From Bacteroidales bacterium UBA1374 (lineage in GTDB: Bacteria; Bacteroidota; Bacteroidia; Bacteroidales; UBA932), in NCBI GenBank assembly GCA_002305545.1, contig DBRG01000003.1:50887-114886 (forward strand): a DNA stretch of 64,000 nt. The letters run 5' to 3'. Of this stretch, positions 8,874 through 16,893 are shown one piece after another (within the stretch, counting starts at the first letter, position 1; each line of letters begins with the position of its first letter). The position numbers and the translations under genes are program-made. The notes below the pieces were generated by a model. That model worked only from the letters and a program-made list of their open reading frames with translations. It had not been told where the DNA came from and made no database searches.

Positions 8874-9023
8874 TCAATACCCCATGCTTTCAGGACAGGA
8901 GATCTTTCATGGCTCTAGCTACCAGTTTACTGGCCAGACCGGGGCTTGAAGCGTTTCTTTTTTTTCAGGGGTTGAGCGCCTGATTTCCAGCCCGGAATTC
9001 ACAGCTGATTCTAAAAATCAAGT

Positions 9024-9031
9024 TATATTTG
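9024..9031 (+). promoter_or_regulatory. -7 promoter element for the DUF1460 gene
   Basis: TATATTTG, exact TAnnTTTG, ending 4 nt before the ATG at 9036. No -33 element seen. Predicts a leaderless or nearly leaderless mRNA. Confidence 0.6.
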
Positions 9032-9035
9032 CCCT

Positions 9036-9947
9036 ATGAAAAGAGCGATTGTTTATTTGTGTTTATTATGGATCCCGTTGGTATCCATGGCTCAGGCCAC
9101 AGGACTGTCATCCTCTCAGATAAGGGTTACCCCTGAAGATATAGCGGTCTATGAAAAGGTAATGGAGGTTTTAGCACCTTTACGGGGAGAATCCATGCCT
9201 GTGATAATCATGAAAGCGGCAGAGGCCATGCTGGAAACCCCTTATGCGGGCGGAACACTGGAACATGAACCTGAAATGCTAACAGTTTCCCTGGCCCGGA
9301 CAGATTGTATTCTTCTGGTAGAAGCATGTGTAGCCATGGCACAGACTGCACGGCAGGAAGACCGGAGTTTTGAAGCTTTTTGCGAGAACCTGAAACAATT
9401 TCGTTACCGTGATGGCATGGTTGACGGATACGCAAGCCGCATCCATTATACCAGTGAGTGGATCCTGCAGGCTAAGGCACGAGGGCTGGCTGCCGAGTTG
9501 AGCGGGAATATTGCCGGAACTCCCCTGGAACAGAGATTTTCCTATATGTCCTCTCATTCGGAAAAATACCCGCTCCTGGCTTCAGATAAGGAACTCGTGT
9601 CACGGATAGCTGCTATGGAAGAGCGTCTTCGACAGGAAGAATATTTTTTCATACCCAAAACAAAGCTGGAAAGCAACCTGGACAATATCCACCACGGAGA
9701 TATGATCTGCTTTGTAACCAACACAGAAGGGCTGGATATATCGCATGTGGCATTTGCCTTTGAGTATTATGAATGCGAGCACGACTGCTGCACCGACGGG
9801 CGCGGGTGCTCCAATGGACAACGGCAGCTGGGTTTCCTGCATGCCTCTTCAAAGGAAAGGAAAGTAGTGGTGGACAAAATGACACTTACAGGTTATGTAA
9901 ACGGGTTGGCCTCCTGTAGCGGGATAAGGATTGTCAGGTTCTTGTGA
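9036..9947 (+). CDS. Secreted DUF1460 (N-acetylmuramoyl-L-alanine amidase-like) protein
   Basis: 303 residues with a signal peptide (1-20, cleavage after SMAQ). Fits the DUF1460 family, an NlpC/P60-superfamily fold: catalytic Cys91 in ARTDCILLVE and His237 in DISHVAF. Such proteins are periplasmic and are thought to cut cell-wall peptides or amide bonds. An unusual Cys cluster (residues 247, 251, 252, 258; CEHDCCTDGRGC) follows the catalytic His. Overlaps the convergent ATPase gene by 14 bp at the 3' end. Substrate unknown. Confidence 0.82.
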   Translation: MKRAIVYLCLLWIPLVSMAQATGLSSSQIRVTPEDIAVYEKVMEVLAPLRGESMPVIIMKAAEAMLETPYAGGTLEHEPEMLTVSLARTDCILLVEACVAMAQTARQEDRSFEAFCENLKQFRYRDGMVDGYASRIHYTSEWILQAKARGLAAELSGNIAGTPLEQRFSYMSSHSEKYPLLASDKELVSRIAAMEERLRQEEYFFIPKTKLESNLDNIHHGDMICFVTNTEGLDISHVAFAFEYYECEHDCCTDGRGCSNGQRQLGFLHASSKERKVVVDKMTLTGYVNGLASCSGIRIVRFL

Positions 9948-11502
9948 TCCACTCAACCACACTTTCTTTCCAGTTTCCGTCCGGTTCATGAGCAGAACCT
10001 CTCCTAAGGCAGAATAAGGTCACCTCATTTTGGGCCAGGTCCATGAGCCTTTCATTGAGGGCTTCTTCTTCATCCCTTTTATCTGACCAGCAGGCACTGT
10101 GTTGCTCGTAAGCAACTGCCACACGGATGCCAAAGGCCCTTGCCAGATCAACCAGGGCCGGTATGTTTGATTTGTCTCCCACAGCGAGGATAGCCACATC
10201 CATAGTGTCATAATCCAGACCCAGCTGCTTTTCATGATCCAGCAGGATCTTCTTTTGCTTTTCGTTTTCCACCAGCAGCACTTTGCCGGTGAAAAACATT
10301 TCGTTCAGGTCACTTCCTGATATCATGTTGCTGAAGTGTTCCTTTAATTCCGCTGCGTTGTGACAAAGGGGGGCTTTGACGCACGTTCCGTTCCCATCGT
10401 TTGTAACGATCCTGACCGAGTCAAAATCCTGCAGGGAAACAAATTGGGGAGAATGGGTTATATAGATGACCTGATTTTTTTTACCCACATTATACAAAGC
10501 CTTGTAAAGGTTTCGTTTCATGCGTGGGTCCAGGTACAGTTCGGGTTCTTCAATCATAAAAATGAAACCCTCGCTTTTTTGCTGATTGTAAGCGTTCAAT
10601 ATGGACAAAACAATGGCATTCTGAATCCCTTCTCCCAGGGCCCTGACCGGGGTGAGATGGTCTCCTTCGTACAGGCACATTTCCAGGGACTGATAGAAAT
10701 TCTTCTGTATGACGGGATTAAAAAAGATTTCCCCGTAGTTTTCCTCTTTATTTGCAGAGTGACCCAGATAATCCAGCATGGATTCGCGGATGGTTTCCTT
10801 GAGTTTCGAAAAAGCCCTGGTTCGCAGGGTGATCATGGCTTCCTGGATGCATTGTTCGAACCATTCCTTGCGTGGGATCTGTGTCTCCGTTCCGTCCGAA
10901 TTCATGATGGTAATGGTATTGTCCTCCCTCATGAAATCATCGTTGATTTCTTTGAGCAGACCGTTAAGCAGTGTCTGGCGGATATCGGAGCGGGAATGGG
11001 TGGTTATCCTGTCTGTGCGGATATATACCACCGGGATCTTTTCACGTATTTTTTCCAGGGGGCATTCAAGCTGTTTAAACAAGTGTGAACCGCCCATCCC
11101 GTTGCTATCGGACACGACCTGCACAATGCGGTCATCTTTTGTGAGGCAGTATTTTTCCAGGGTGCGTTTGCCTTTGTTGGGCCCGCTATCGTTTTGTTTG
11201 TATATGAAACGAATCTTGTGGATATAGGCTGGTTCACCTCCTTCAAATGGAAAGTGTTCAAAAGGTTGGTCAAATTCAATCTCCACATCAATATCTCTTT
11301 CCGGATCCTGCCGGTATACGTCTTTTTCGGAAAAGATCCCGGGTAATGAATTTTCCTGTCCCAGGATCTTGTTGATGCACCATAAAATGTTGCTTTTTCC
11401 TGAATTGTTAGGCCCTATCAGGGCGGTCACCTGTGAGAAATCAATTTCAACAGGGTCCTTTATGGATCTGTAATTTGCAATACGTACCTTTTGAATTTTC
11501 AT
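9934..11502 (-). CDS. OLD-family-like AAA ATPase with degenerate TOPRIM-like C-terminus
   Basis: 522 residues. N-terminal SMC/RecF-type ATPase: strand KIQKVRIANYRSI, Walker A GPNNSGKS (about 31-38), signature-like GEGIQNAI, Walker B FMIEEPELYLD, H-loop ITHSPQF. The C-terminal 130 residues have the position of an OLD-family TOPRIM domain (LLVENEKQK, then AVGDKSNIPAL), but where OLD nucleases carry Asp-x-Asp this protein reads VAYEQHS, so metal-dependent nuclease activity is doubtful. Last gene of the serC-serA-DUF1015 run, 12 bp after DUF1015. It could be a stand-alone defence or repair ATPase; no reverse-transcriptase, UvrD-type partner or toxin sits beside it. Confidence 0.75.
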   Translation of the reverse strand: MKIQKVRIANYRSIKDPVEIDFSQVTALIGPNNSGKSNILWCINKILGQENSLPGIFSEKDVYRQDPERDIDVEIEFDQPFEHFPFEGGEPAYIHKIRFIYKQNDSGPNKGKRTLEKYCLTKDDRIVQVVSDSNGMGGSHLFKQLECPLEKIREKIPVVYIRTDRITTHSRSDIRQTLLNGLLKEINDDFMREDNTITIMNSDGTETQIPRKEWFEQCIQEAMITLRTRAFSKLKETIRESMLDYLGHSANKEENYGEIFFNPVIQKNFYQSLEMCLYEGDHLTPVRALGEGIQNAIVLSILNAYNQQKSEGFIFMIEEPELYLDPRMKRNLYKALYNVGKKNQVIYITHSPQFVSLQDFDSVRIVTNDGNGTCVKAPLCHNAAELKEHFSNMISGSDLNEMFFTGKVLLVENEKQKKILLDHEKQLGLDYDTMDVAILAVGDKSNIPALVDLARAFGIRVAVAYEQHSACWSDKRDEEEALNERLMDLAQNEVTLFCLRRGSAHEPDGNWKESVVEWITRT

Positions 11503-11514
11503 TGCCGTTTGATA

Positions 11515-12756
11515 TCAGAATGTGTGTATGGCCAGTCCGCTCCGAAGCTTGGGCTCGAACCATGTGGTCTTTGGGGGCATTATGTTACCCGTGTCGGCAA
11601 TGGTGATCAGTTGCTTCATGGTAACGGGATACAGTGCAAAAGCGGCGGCCATTTCACCAGAATCGACACGGCGTTTCAATTCTCCCAGGCCTCGTATTCC
11701 ACCAACGAAGTCTATGCGTTTGCTGGTTCTCAGGTCTTTGATGTCCAGCAATCTGTCAAAAACAAGGTTGGAGAGAACCGTAACATCAAGGGTCCCAATA
11801 GGATCGTTGTCATCGTATGTTCCCTGGCGCGCGGTTAAGGAATACCAGCATCCGTCCATGTACATGGAAAAATTATGCGGGCGCTGGGGTACATACGGCA
11901 TTGTATTGTCGCACAAGCATTCCACCATGAAGTCTTTTGCCAATGCCTGGAGGAAGGTCTGGGGTGCCATGCCGTTCAGATCTTTGACCACACGGTTGTA
12001 ATCAATGATTTTCAAGTGGCTTTCCGGGAATACCACCGTCATGAAGTAGTTGTATTCTTCCTCTCCGGTATGGTTTGGATTCGCAGCTTTGCGTTCTGCG
12101 CCCACCAGGGCCGCGGCTGCGGTGCGGTGGTGGCCATCGGCTACGTAAAAAGCCGGAACAGAGGCAAACAGGGTCGTAAGGCGCTGAATGTCTTCATCGT
12201 CTGAAACAGGCCAGAAATGATGTCCGAACCCGTCCGGTGCCACAAAGTCGTATTCGGGTTTTGCAGAAACGATCTTTTCTACAATCCGGTTTATTTCCGG
12301 AACATCATGATATGTGAAAAAGACCGGTTCTATGTTGGCGCTCTGGATCCGTATATGGATCATGCGGTCTTCTTCCTTGTCCTTGCGTGTGAGTTCGTGT
12401 TTTTTTATCCTTCCCTCCGTATAATCTTCCGTATGTGCACATGCTACCAGGCCGTACTGCGTGCGGCCTTCCATGGTCTGAGCATAGACATAGTACATTA
12501 CTTTCGGGTCCCTGACCAGCCATCCCCGCTGCTGCCACAGCTTGAAATTCTCTACGGCTTTGTCGTATGCCTCTTTGGAGTGCTCGTCAACAAAGGGATG
12601 GAAATCGATTTCAGGTTTTGTGATGTGCAGTAATGACTTTTCTCCGGCTTCGGCTTTGGCCTCAGCCGAATTCAAAACATCATAAGGGCGGGCTGCCACT
12701 TCTTCCACGAATTTCTTTGGAGGCCTGAGGGCAGCGAAAGGTTTTATCTTTACCAT
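11515..12756 (-). CDS. DUF1015 family protein
   Basis: 413 residues, the usual size for DUF1015. Family marks: FAALRPPKKFVEEVAARPYDVLN at the N-terminus, then ADGHHRTAAAA in the middle, which resembles a ParB/Srx-like nucleotide-handling motif. The family is often found beside serA and serC and related members have been reported as serine kinases; here it lies 28 bp after serA in the same operon, so a role in serine metabolism is a fair guess. Cytoplasmic, no membrane segments. Confidence 0.88.
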   Translation of the reverse strand: MVKIKPFAALRPPKKFVEEVAARPYDVLNSAEAKAEAGEKSLLHITKPEIDFHPFVDEHSKEAYDKAVENFKLWQQRGWLVRDPKVMYYVYAQTMEGRTQYGLVACAHTEDYTEGRIKKHELTRKDKEEDRMIHIRIQSANIEPVFFTYHDVPEINRIVEKIVSAKPEYDFVAPDGFGHHFWPVSDDEDIQRLTTLFASVPAFYVADGHHRTAAAALVGAERKAANPNHTGEEEYNYFMTVVFPESHLKIIDYNRVVKDLNGMAPQTFLQALAKDFMVECLCDNTMPYVPQRPHNFSMYMDGCWYSLTARQGTYDDNDPIGTLDVTVLSNLVFDRLLDIKDLRTSKRIDFVGGIRGLGELKRRVDSGEMAAAFALYPVTMKQLITIADTGNIMPPKTTWFEPKLRSGLAIHTF

Positions 12757-12784
12757 AAATGATTGCCTTTTGCAGTGGTACGTC

Positions 12785-13705
12785 TTATTTGTTCAGACAG
12801 AAGGTTTTATCCCCTTTCTGAAGGTAACCCACAATCTGGCGTGCTGCAGCCAGTCCTGCATTGATGTTGGCTTCCTGGGTTTCGGCTCCCATCTTTTTTG
12901 TAGTGGCAAAAACGCGGGCGTCGAATTGGGCCTTCAGGGCATCCATGTTGCCCGGTGCAACATCGGTCGCATATTTAAGGTCTGTGCGCTGGGCCAGGAT
13001 GGCTTCCAGTTCCGGCTCATTGATCACTTCCTTGCGGGCTGTGTTTATAAGGCATGCGCCTTTGGGCATGAGCGAGAGCAGGGCTTGTCCTATGGATCCT
13101 GTTGTTTCCTTATTCGCAGGAATGTGCAGTGAAAGGTAATCTGAACGCCGGTAGAGGTCTTCCAGGGTGGCTGCCACATGGATTCCTTCTGATTGCATTA
13201 CCGGGGCGGGGATAAACGGATCGTAAGCATAGATTTCCATTCCAAAGCCCTTGGCCAGTCCGGCTACCAGGCGGCCTACATTCCCATAGGCGTGAACGCC
13301 CAGTGTTTTGCCTCTTAACTCTGTACCGGTACCGGGTTGGAATTGGTTACGGGCCATGAAGATCATCATGCCAATGGCCAGTTCGGCCACGGCATTTGAG
13401 TTTTGACCGGGGGTATTCATGGCCACAACCTGTCTTTCGCTGCAGGCCGCCAGGTCAAGGTTGTCGTAACCGGCACCGGCACGTACCACGATCCGGAGCC
13501 GGGGCGCTGCCTGGATGACTTCGCGGGTCACTTTGTCTGAACGTACGATCAGGGCGTCTGCATCGGCAACTGCCACCAGGAGTTCTTCTTTCTGTGTATA
13601 TTTTTCCAGCAGAGACAATGTCATCCCTGCCTGTTCCACTATAGCACGTATACCGTCAACGGCTTTTTTTGCAAATGGCTTTTCTGTTGCTACCAGTACT
13701 TTCAT
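12785..13705 (-). CDS. serA: D-3-phosphoglycerate dehydrogenase, ACT-less, Lys-type
   Basis: 306 residues, short form without an ACT domain, so no allosteric serine site. NAD-binding core with HAYGNVG (about 139-144) and the acid pocket; catalytic Arg in VRAGAGYDNLD. In the place of the usual Pro-His catalytic motif (PHIGA) it reads TTKKMGA, so the general-acid His is replaced by Lys271; a Lys at this place is also known in the phosphoglycerate dehydrogenase of Entamoeba. Oxidises 3-phosphoglycerate to 3-phosphohydroxypyruvate, first step of serine synthesis; serC, 6 bp upstream in the operon, does the next step. Confidence 0.92.
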   Translation of the reverse strand: MKVLVATEKPFAKKAVDGIRAIVEQAGMTLSLLEKYTQKEELLVAVADADALIVRSDKVTREVIQAAPRLRIVVRAGAGYDNLDLAACSERQVVAMNTPGQNSNAVAELAIGMMIFMARNQFQPGTGTELRGKTLGVHAYGNVGRLVAGLAKGFGMEIYAYDPFIPAPVMQSEGIHVAATLEDLYRRSDYLSLHIPANKETTGSIGQALLSLMPKGACLINTARKEVINEPELEAILAQRTDLKYATDVAPGNMDALKAQFDARVFATTKKMGAETQEANINAGLAAARQIVGYLQKGDKTFCLNK

Positions 13706-13711
13706 ATCGTT

Positions 13712-14785
13712 TTATTTATGGATTTTTTCAAATTCACGCATACAATCAACCAGGGCCTGTACACTTTCTTTTGGACAGGCATTGTACACAGAGGCGCGGA
13801 ATCCACCCACAGAACGGTGGCCCTTAATGCCCACCATGCCACGGGATTTTGCAAAATCAAGGAATTCAGCTTCCAGGGATTCATGACCCTGTGCCATGAC
13901 AAAACAAATATTCATCAGGGAACGGTCTTCTTTTGCGGCAGTGCCTCTGAAAAGGGGATTGCGGTCAATCTCGGCATACAACAATCCGGCTTTCTCGCGG
14001 TTGATTTTCTGAATGGCTTTCAGGCCACCCAGGTTCTTGAGCCATTTTAGTGTCTGGGTCATGATAAAGATCGGAAATACCGGCGGCGTATTGTACATGG
14101 ATTCTCCTTCTATGTGGATCCTGTAATCCAGCATGGAGGGAATGTGGCGGGAAACCCTCCCCAGGATGTCTTTTCGGATGATGACAAAGGTTACTCCGGC
14201 AGGGCCAACGTTCTTCTGGGCACCCCCATAGATGATGGCATATTTGGACACATCCACCGGACGGCTCATGATGTCTGAAGACATGTCGGCTACCAGCAGA
14301 ACGGGACTGTCCATGTCGGTATGGATTTCTGTTCCGTAAATGGTGTTGTTGGTGGTGATGTGGAAATAATCGGCGTCGACGGGTATGGTATATTCTTTGG
14401 GAACAAAATTATATGTGCTTTCGGCCGAGGAAGCCACGGTGACCACCTCCCCGAAGGCCTTTGCTTCTTTAAGGGCTTTCTTGGCCCAGACGCCCGTGTC
14501 AAGATAGGCAGCCTTTTTTTCAAGCAGGTTCATTGGAACCATGCAGAATTGCATGCTGGCTCCGCCTCCCAGAAAGAGGATTTCGTAATCATCTGGAATT
14601 TGCAGCAATTCTTTCCACAAAGCGCGGCATTCATTCATGACCGCTTCCCAATCCTTGGAACGATGGGAAATCTCAATAACAGACATTCCTGAATTATTAA
14701 AATCCTGTAGGGCCTCTATACCGGCTTTAACTGCTTCTTTGGGCAGGACACAGGGGCCTGCGTTAAAGTTGTGAGTGGTTTTCAT
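13712..14785 (-). CDS. serC: Phosphoserine aminotransferase
   Basis: 357 residues. PLP-dependent class V aminotransferase; PLP lysine is Lys191 in YGGAQKNVGPAG, phosphate-binding loop GGGASMQF (73-80). Starts with NFNAGPCVLP, the family's typical N-terminus. Converts 3-phosphohydroxypyruvate and glutamate to phosphoserine and 2-oxoglutarate; also serves pyridoxal synthesis in many bacteria. First gene of the serine operon, with its own promoter. Confidence 0.97.
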   Translation of the reverse strand: MKTTHNFNAGPCVLPKEAVKAGIEALQDFNNSGMSVIEISHRSKDWEAVMNECRALWKELLQIPDDYEILFLGGGASMQFCMVPMNLLEKKAAYLDTGVWAKKALKEAKAFGEVVTVASSAESTYNFVPKEYTIPVDADYFHITTNNTIYGTEIHTDMDSPVLLVADMSSDIMSRPVDVSKYAIIYGGAQKNVGPAGVTFVIIRKDILGRVSRHIPSMLDYRIHIEGESMYNTPPVFPIFIMTQTLKWLKNLGGLKAIQKINREKAGLLYAEIDRNPLFRGTAAKEDRSLMNICFVMAQGHESLEAEFLDFAKSRGMVGIKGHRSVGGFRASVYNACPKESVQALVDCMREFEKIHK

Positions 14786-14821
14786 ATAGAATGTGGTTTA
14801 GTTACAAATGATATGTTTATG

Positions 14822-14829
14822 CAAATATA
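14822..14829 (-). promoter_or_regulatory. -7 promoter element for the serC operon
   Basis: TATATTTG on the minus strand, an exact match, 36 nt before the serC ATG and between serC and the pyrI stop. No clear -33 element. Confidence 0.55.
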
Positions 14830-14852
14830 ATCTAAATGTATAGAATCAGATA

Positions 14853-15323
14853 CTAACTACTGCTAATGATTTGTAAGTTTTGCTGAGTGGTCTCCTTTTC
14901 ACAGTAGTGACAGCTCAGGACAATGCCTTCGGGGCTCATGCTGGTGGTAAAACGGGTTTTTACCGGTTCATGGTTGGTGATGCACCGGGGATTCAGACAT
15001 CTTACCAGGCCGCAGATCTCGGGGGGGATTACAACGCGTCTCTTTTCCACGACTTTGTAATCTTTTATGATATTGAGCACGGCATCGGGGGCTACCAGCG
15101 CTATGCGGTTGACATCGTCTTCTTCAAAGAACTTGTCTGTTATCTTGATTATGGCTTTTGTTCCCAACACCTTGCTCTCCAGGTTTGTCCCGAAGGTCAT
15201 CTGGAACCCACCCTTAGAAAGTCCCAGGATTTCTATAACATGAAACAGTTCACCAGAAGGGATCCTGTCTATGACGGTCCCGTTCTTTATGGCGCTTACC
15301 TTAAGTTTTTTCTTTGTTTCCAT
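14853..15323 (-). CDS. pyrI: Aspartate carbamoyltransferase regulatory chain
   Basis: 156 residues. N-terminal allosteric nucleotide-binding domain, C-terminal zinc domain with cysteines 109, 114, 138 and 141 (CLNPRC and CHYC), the same numbering as E. coli PyrI. Binds effector nucleotides and joins PyrB trimers into the dodecameric holoenzyme. Follows pyrB by 10 bp. Confidence 0.97.
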   Translation of the reverse strand: METKKKLKVSAIKNGTVIDRIPSGELFHVIEILGLSKGGFQMTFGTNLESKVLGTKAIIKITDKFFEEDDVNRIALVAPDAVLNIIKDYKVVEKRRVVIPPEICGLVRCLNPRCITNHEPVKTRFTTSMSPEGIVLSCHYCEKETTQQNLQIISSS

Positions 15324-15333
15324 GGTTATGGCA

Positions 15334-16233
15334 TTATTGGTTCATCAGATAAGTGAAGATCCCCATGCGGGTGTATACCCCGTTGCGGGCTTGTTCAAAA
15401 TAGTAGGCTTCGGGGCGGTCGTCAACATTGGTGGCAATTTCCTTTACCCTGGGCAGGGGGTGCAGGATACGCAGGTTGGGTTTGGTGTCTGTAAGCATGG
15501 AGGCATCCAGGCTCATCAGGTTCTTTACCCGCTCATACTCCATCGGATCCTGGAACCGTTCCTGCTGGATCCTGGTCATGTATAGAATGTCTGTATCCCG
15601 GATCTGTCCCTCCAGGGTGTGGTGCTCGGTATAGGGAATGTTTCTTGAGTCCAGGAAATGCCTGTATTCCTGTGGAATGGCCAGATCGGGACAGGATACA
15701 AAGTTGAAACGGGGATTGAAATGACTCATGGCCTGGAGCAGTGAATGAACGGTCCTGCCGTATTTCAGGTCCCCCACCATGGTGATCGACATGTTCTCCA
15801 GGGTTCCCTGGGTTTTTCTTATGGAATACATATCCAGCAACGTTTGCGTGGGGTGCTGATTGGCCCCGTCTCCTGCGTTGATCACCGGGCACCCGGCAAT
15901 TTCCGAAGCATATCGGGCAGCTCCGTCCAGGTGGTGGCGGATCACAATCATATCGGCATAATTGGAAACCATTTTGAGGGTGTCTTTCAGGCTTTCACCC
16001 TTGGCAATGCTGGTAGCAGCAAGCGAAGCGAAGCCTATGACCCTTGCGCCAAGCCGGCTGGCCGCAGTTTCAAAACTCAGCCGGGTGCGTGTGGAAGGTT
16101 CAAAAAAGATGCAGGCGATGACCTTGTCGGTAAATATCGGGCAGTTGGGCTCTGCCTCGTATTTTGCGGCCAGGTCAAGCACATGCAACATTTCTTCTTT
16201 GTTAAAGTCGTTGATTGAAATGAGCGATTTCAT
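15334..16233 (-). CDS. pyrB: Aspartate carbamoyltransferase catalytic chain
   Basis: 299 residues. Carbamoyl-phosphate site FEPSTRTRLSFE (Ser-Thr-Arg-Thr-Arg at 47-51), HLDGAA, and HPLPRVKEI near the C-terminus. Makes N-carbamoyl-aspartate, the committed step of pyrimidine synthesis. Forms the regulated complex with PyrI, encoded just downstream. Lies 24 bp after yigZ and may be co-transcribed with it. Confidence 0.97.
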   Translation of the reverse strand: MKSLISINDFNKEEMLHVLDLAAKYEAEPNCPIFTDKVIACIFFEPSTRTRLSFETAASRLGARVIGFASLAATSIAKGESLKDTLKMVSNYADMIVIRHHLDGAARYASEIAGCPVINAGDGANQHPTQTLLDMYSIRKTQGTLENMSITMVGDLKYGRTVHSLLQAMSHFNPRFNFVSCPDLAIPQEYRHFLDSRNIPYTEHHTLEGQIRDTDILYMTRIQQERFQDPMEYERVKNLMSLDASMLTDTKPNLRILHPLPRVKEIATNVDDRPEAYYFEQARNGVYTRMGIFTYLMNQ

Positions 16234-16257
16234 ATCTGAAAAATTACTTTTTTTTAT

Positions 16258-16845
16258 TCATTCCAGGGCCGATAAAAGTGTTTGTTTGTCCTGGGGTGCA
16301 ACCTTGACCACCAGGCGACAAGGAAGCGGACCCTCCCCGAAAGTCTGTTCCATGAGGGTGGCCTGTGCATCGTGCACCGCTTTCATGACCTTGTCGGTCT
16401 GGCCGTAGCTGAATAGCAGTTCCACTGTCTCCAGCACCCTTTTTTCAACAATAACAGCACGCGACAGGGCATCCCTTGCTGCGGCCCGGTATGCATTGAT
16501 AAGTCCGCCGGTCCCCAGTTTGATGCCTCCGAAGTAACGTACTACAACCATCAGCACATCGGAAAGCTCAAAAGAAACAAGTTGTCCCAGGATGGGTTTG
16601 CCGGCTGTAGAGGAAGGTTCACCGTTGTCGTTTGCCCTCCAGGGTTCACCGTTCGGTCCCAGGCGGTAAGCATAGCAGATGTGGCGGGCATCAAAAAACT
16701 TTTTTTTCATGAATCCCAGCCGGGAATGGATTTCTTCTTCTGTTGAAACGGGAAAACCAAAGGAAAGGAAGCGGCTGCCCTTTTCCTTGTACAGGCCTTC
16801 ACAGGGCGCTTCCAGGGTTTTATATGGTTGGCCGGAAGACATCAT
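16258..16845 (-). CDS. YigZ/IMPACT family protein
   Basis: 195 residues. The family signature is clear: RANDNGEPSSTAGKPIL (about 68-84) and VVVRYFGGIKLGTGGL (about 101-116), followed by a C-terminal ferredoxin-like domain (DUF1949 type). Relatives of the eukaryotic IMPACT protein; a translation-linked role has been suggested but the function is not settled. ATG at 16845 or, 3 bp later, 16842. Divergent from the acyl-CoA reductase gene. Confidence 0.9.
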   Translation of the reverse strand: MMSSGQPYKTLEAPCEGLYKEKGSRFLSFGFPVSTEEEIHSRLGFMKKKFFDARHICYAYRLGPNGEPWRANDNGEPSSTAGKPILGQLVSFELSDVLMVVVRYFGGIKLGTGGLINAYRAAARDALSRAVIVEKRVLETVELLFSYGQTDKVMKAVHDAQATLMEQTFGEGPLPCRLVVKVAPQDKQTLLSALE

Positions 16846-16865
16846 GCGAAAATACGTCTTTTACG

Positions 16866-16873
16866 TATCTTTG
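16866..16873 (+). promoter_or_regulatory. -7 promoter element for the acyl-CoA reductase-miaA pair
   Basis: TATCTTTG, exact match, 20 nt before the ATG at 16894. No -33 element found. Confidence 0.55.
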
Positions 16874-16893
16874 CAAAATCGAGCCTCATATTT

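Noticed and set aside
8874..9035. Possible small gene or RNA between the BFD-like and DUF1460 genes
   Set aside because: Contains the DUF1460 -7 element and a T tract but no convincing stem or frame.
10360..11088. 242-codon plus-strand frame inside the OLD-like ATPase gene
   Set aside because: Antisense shadow; the ATPase motifs are on the minus strand.
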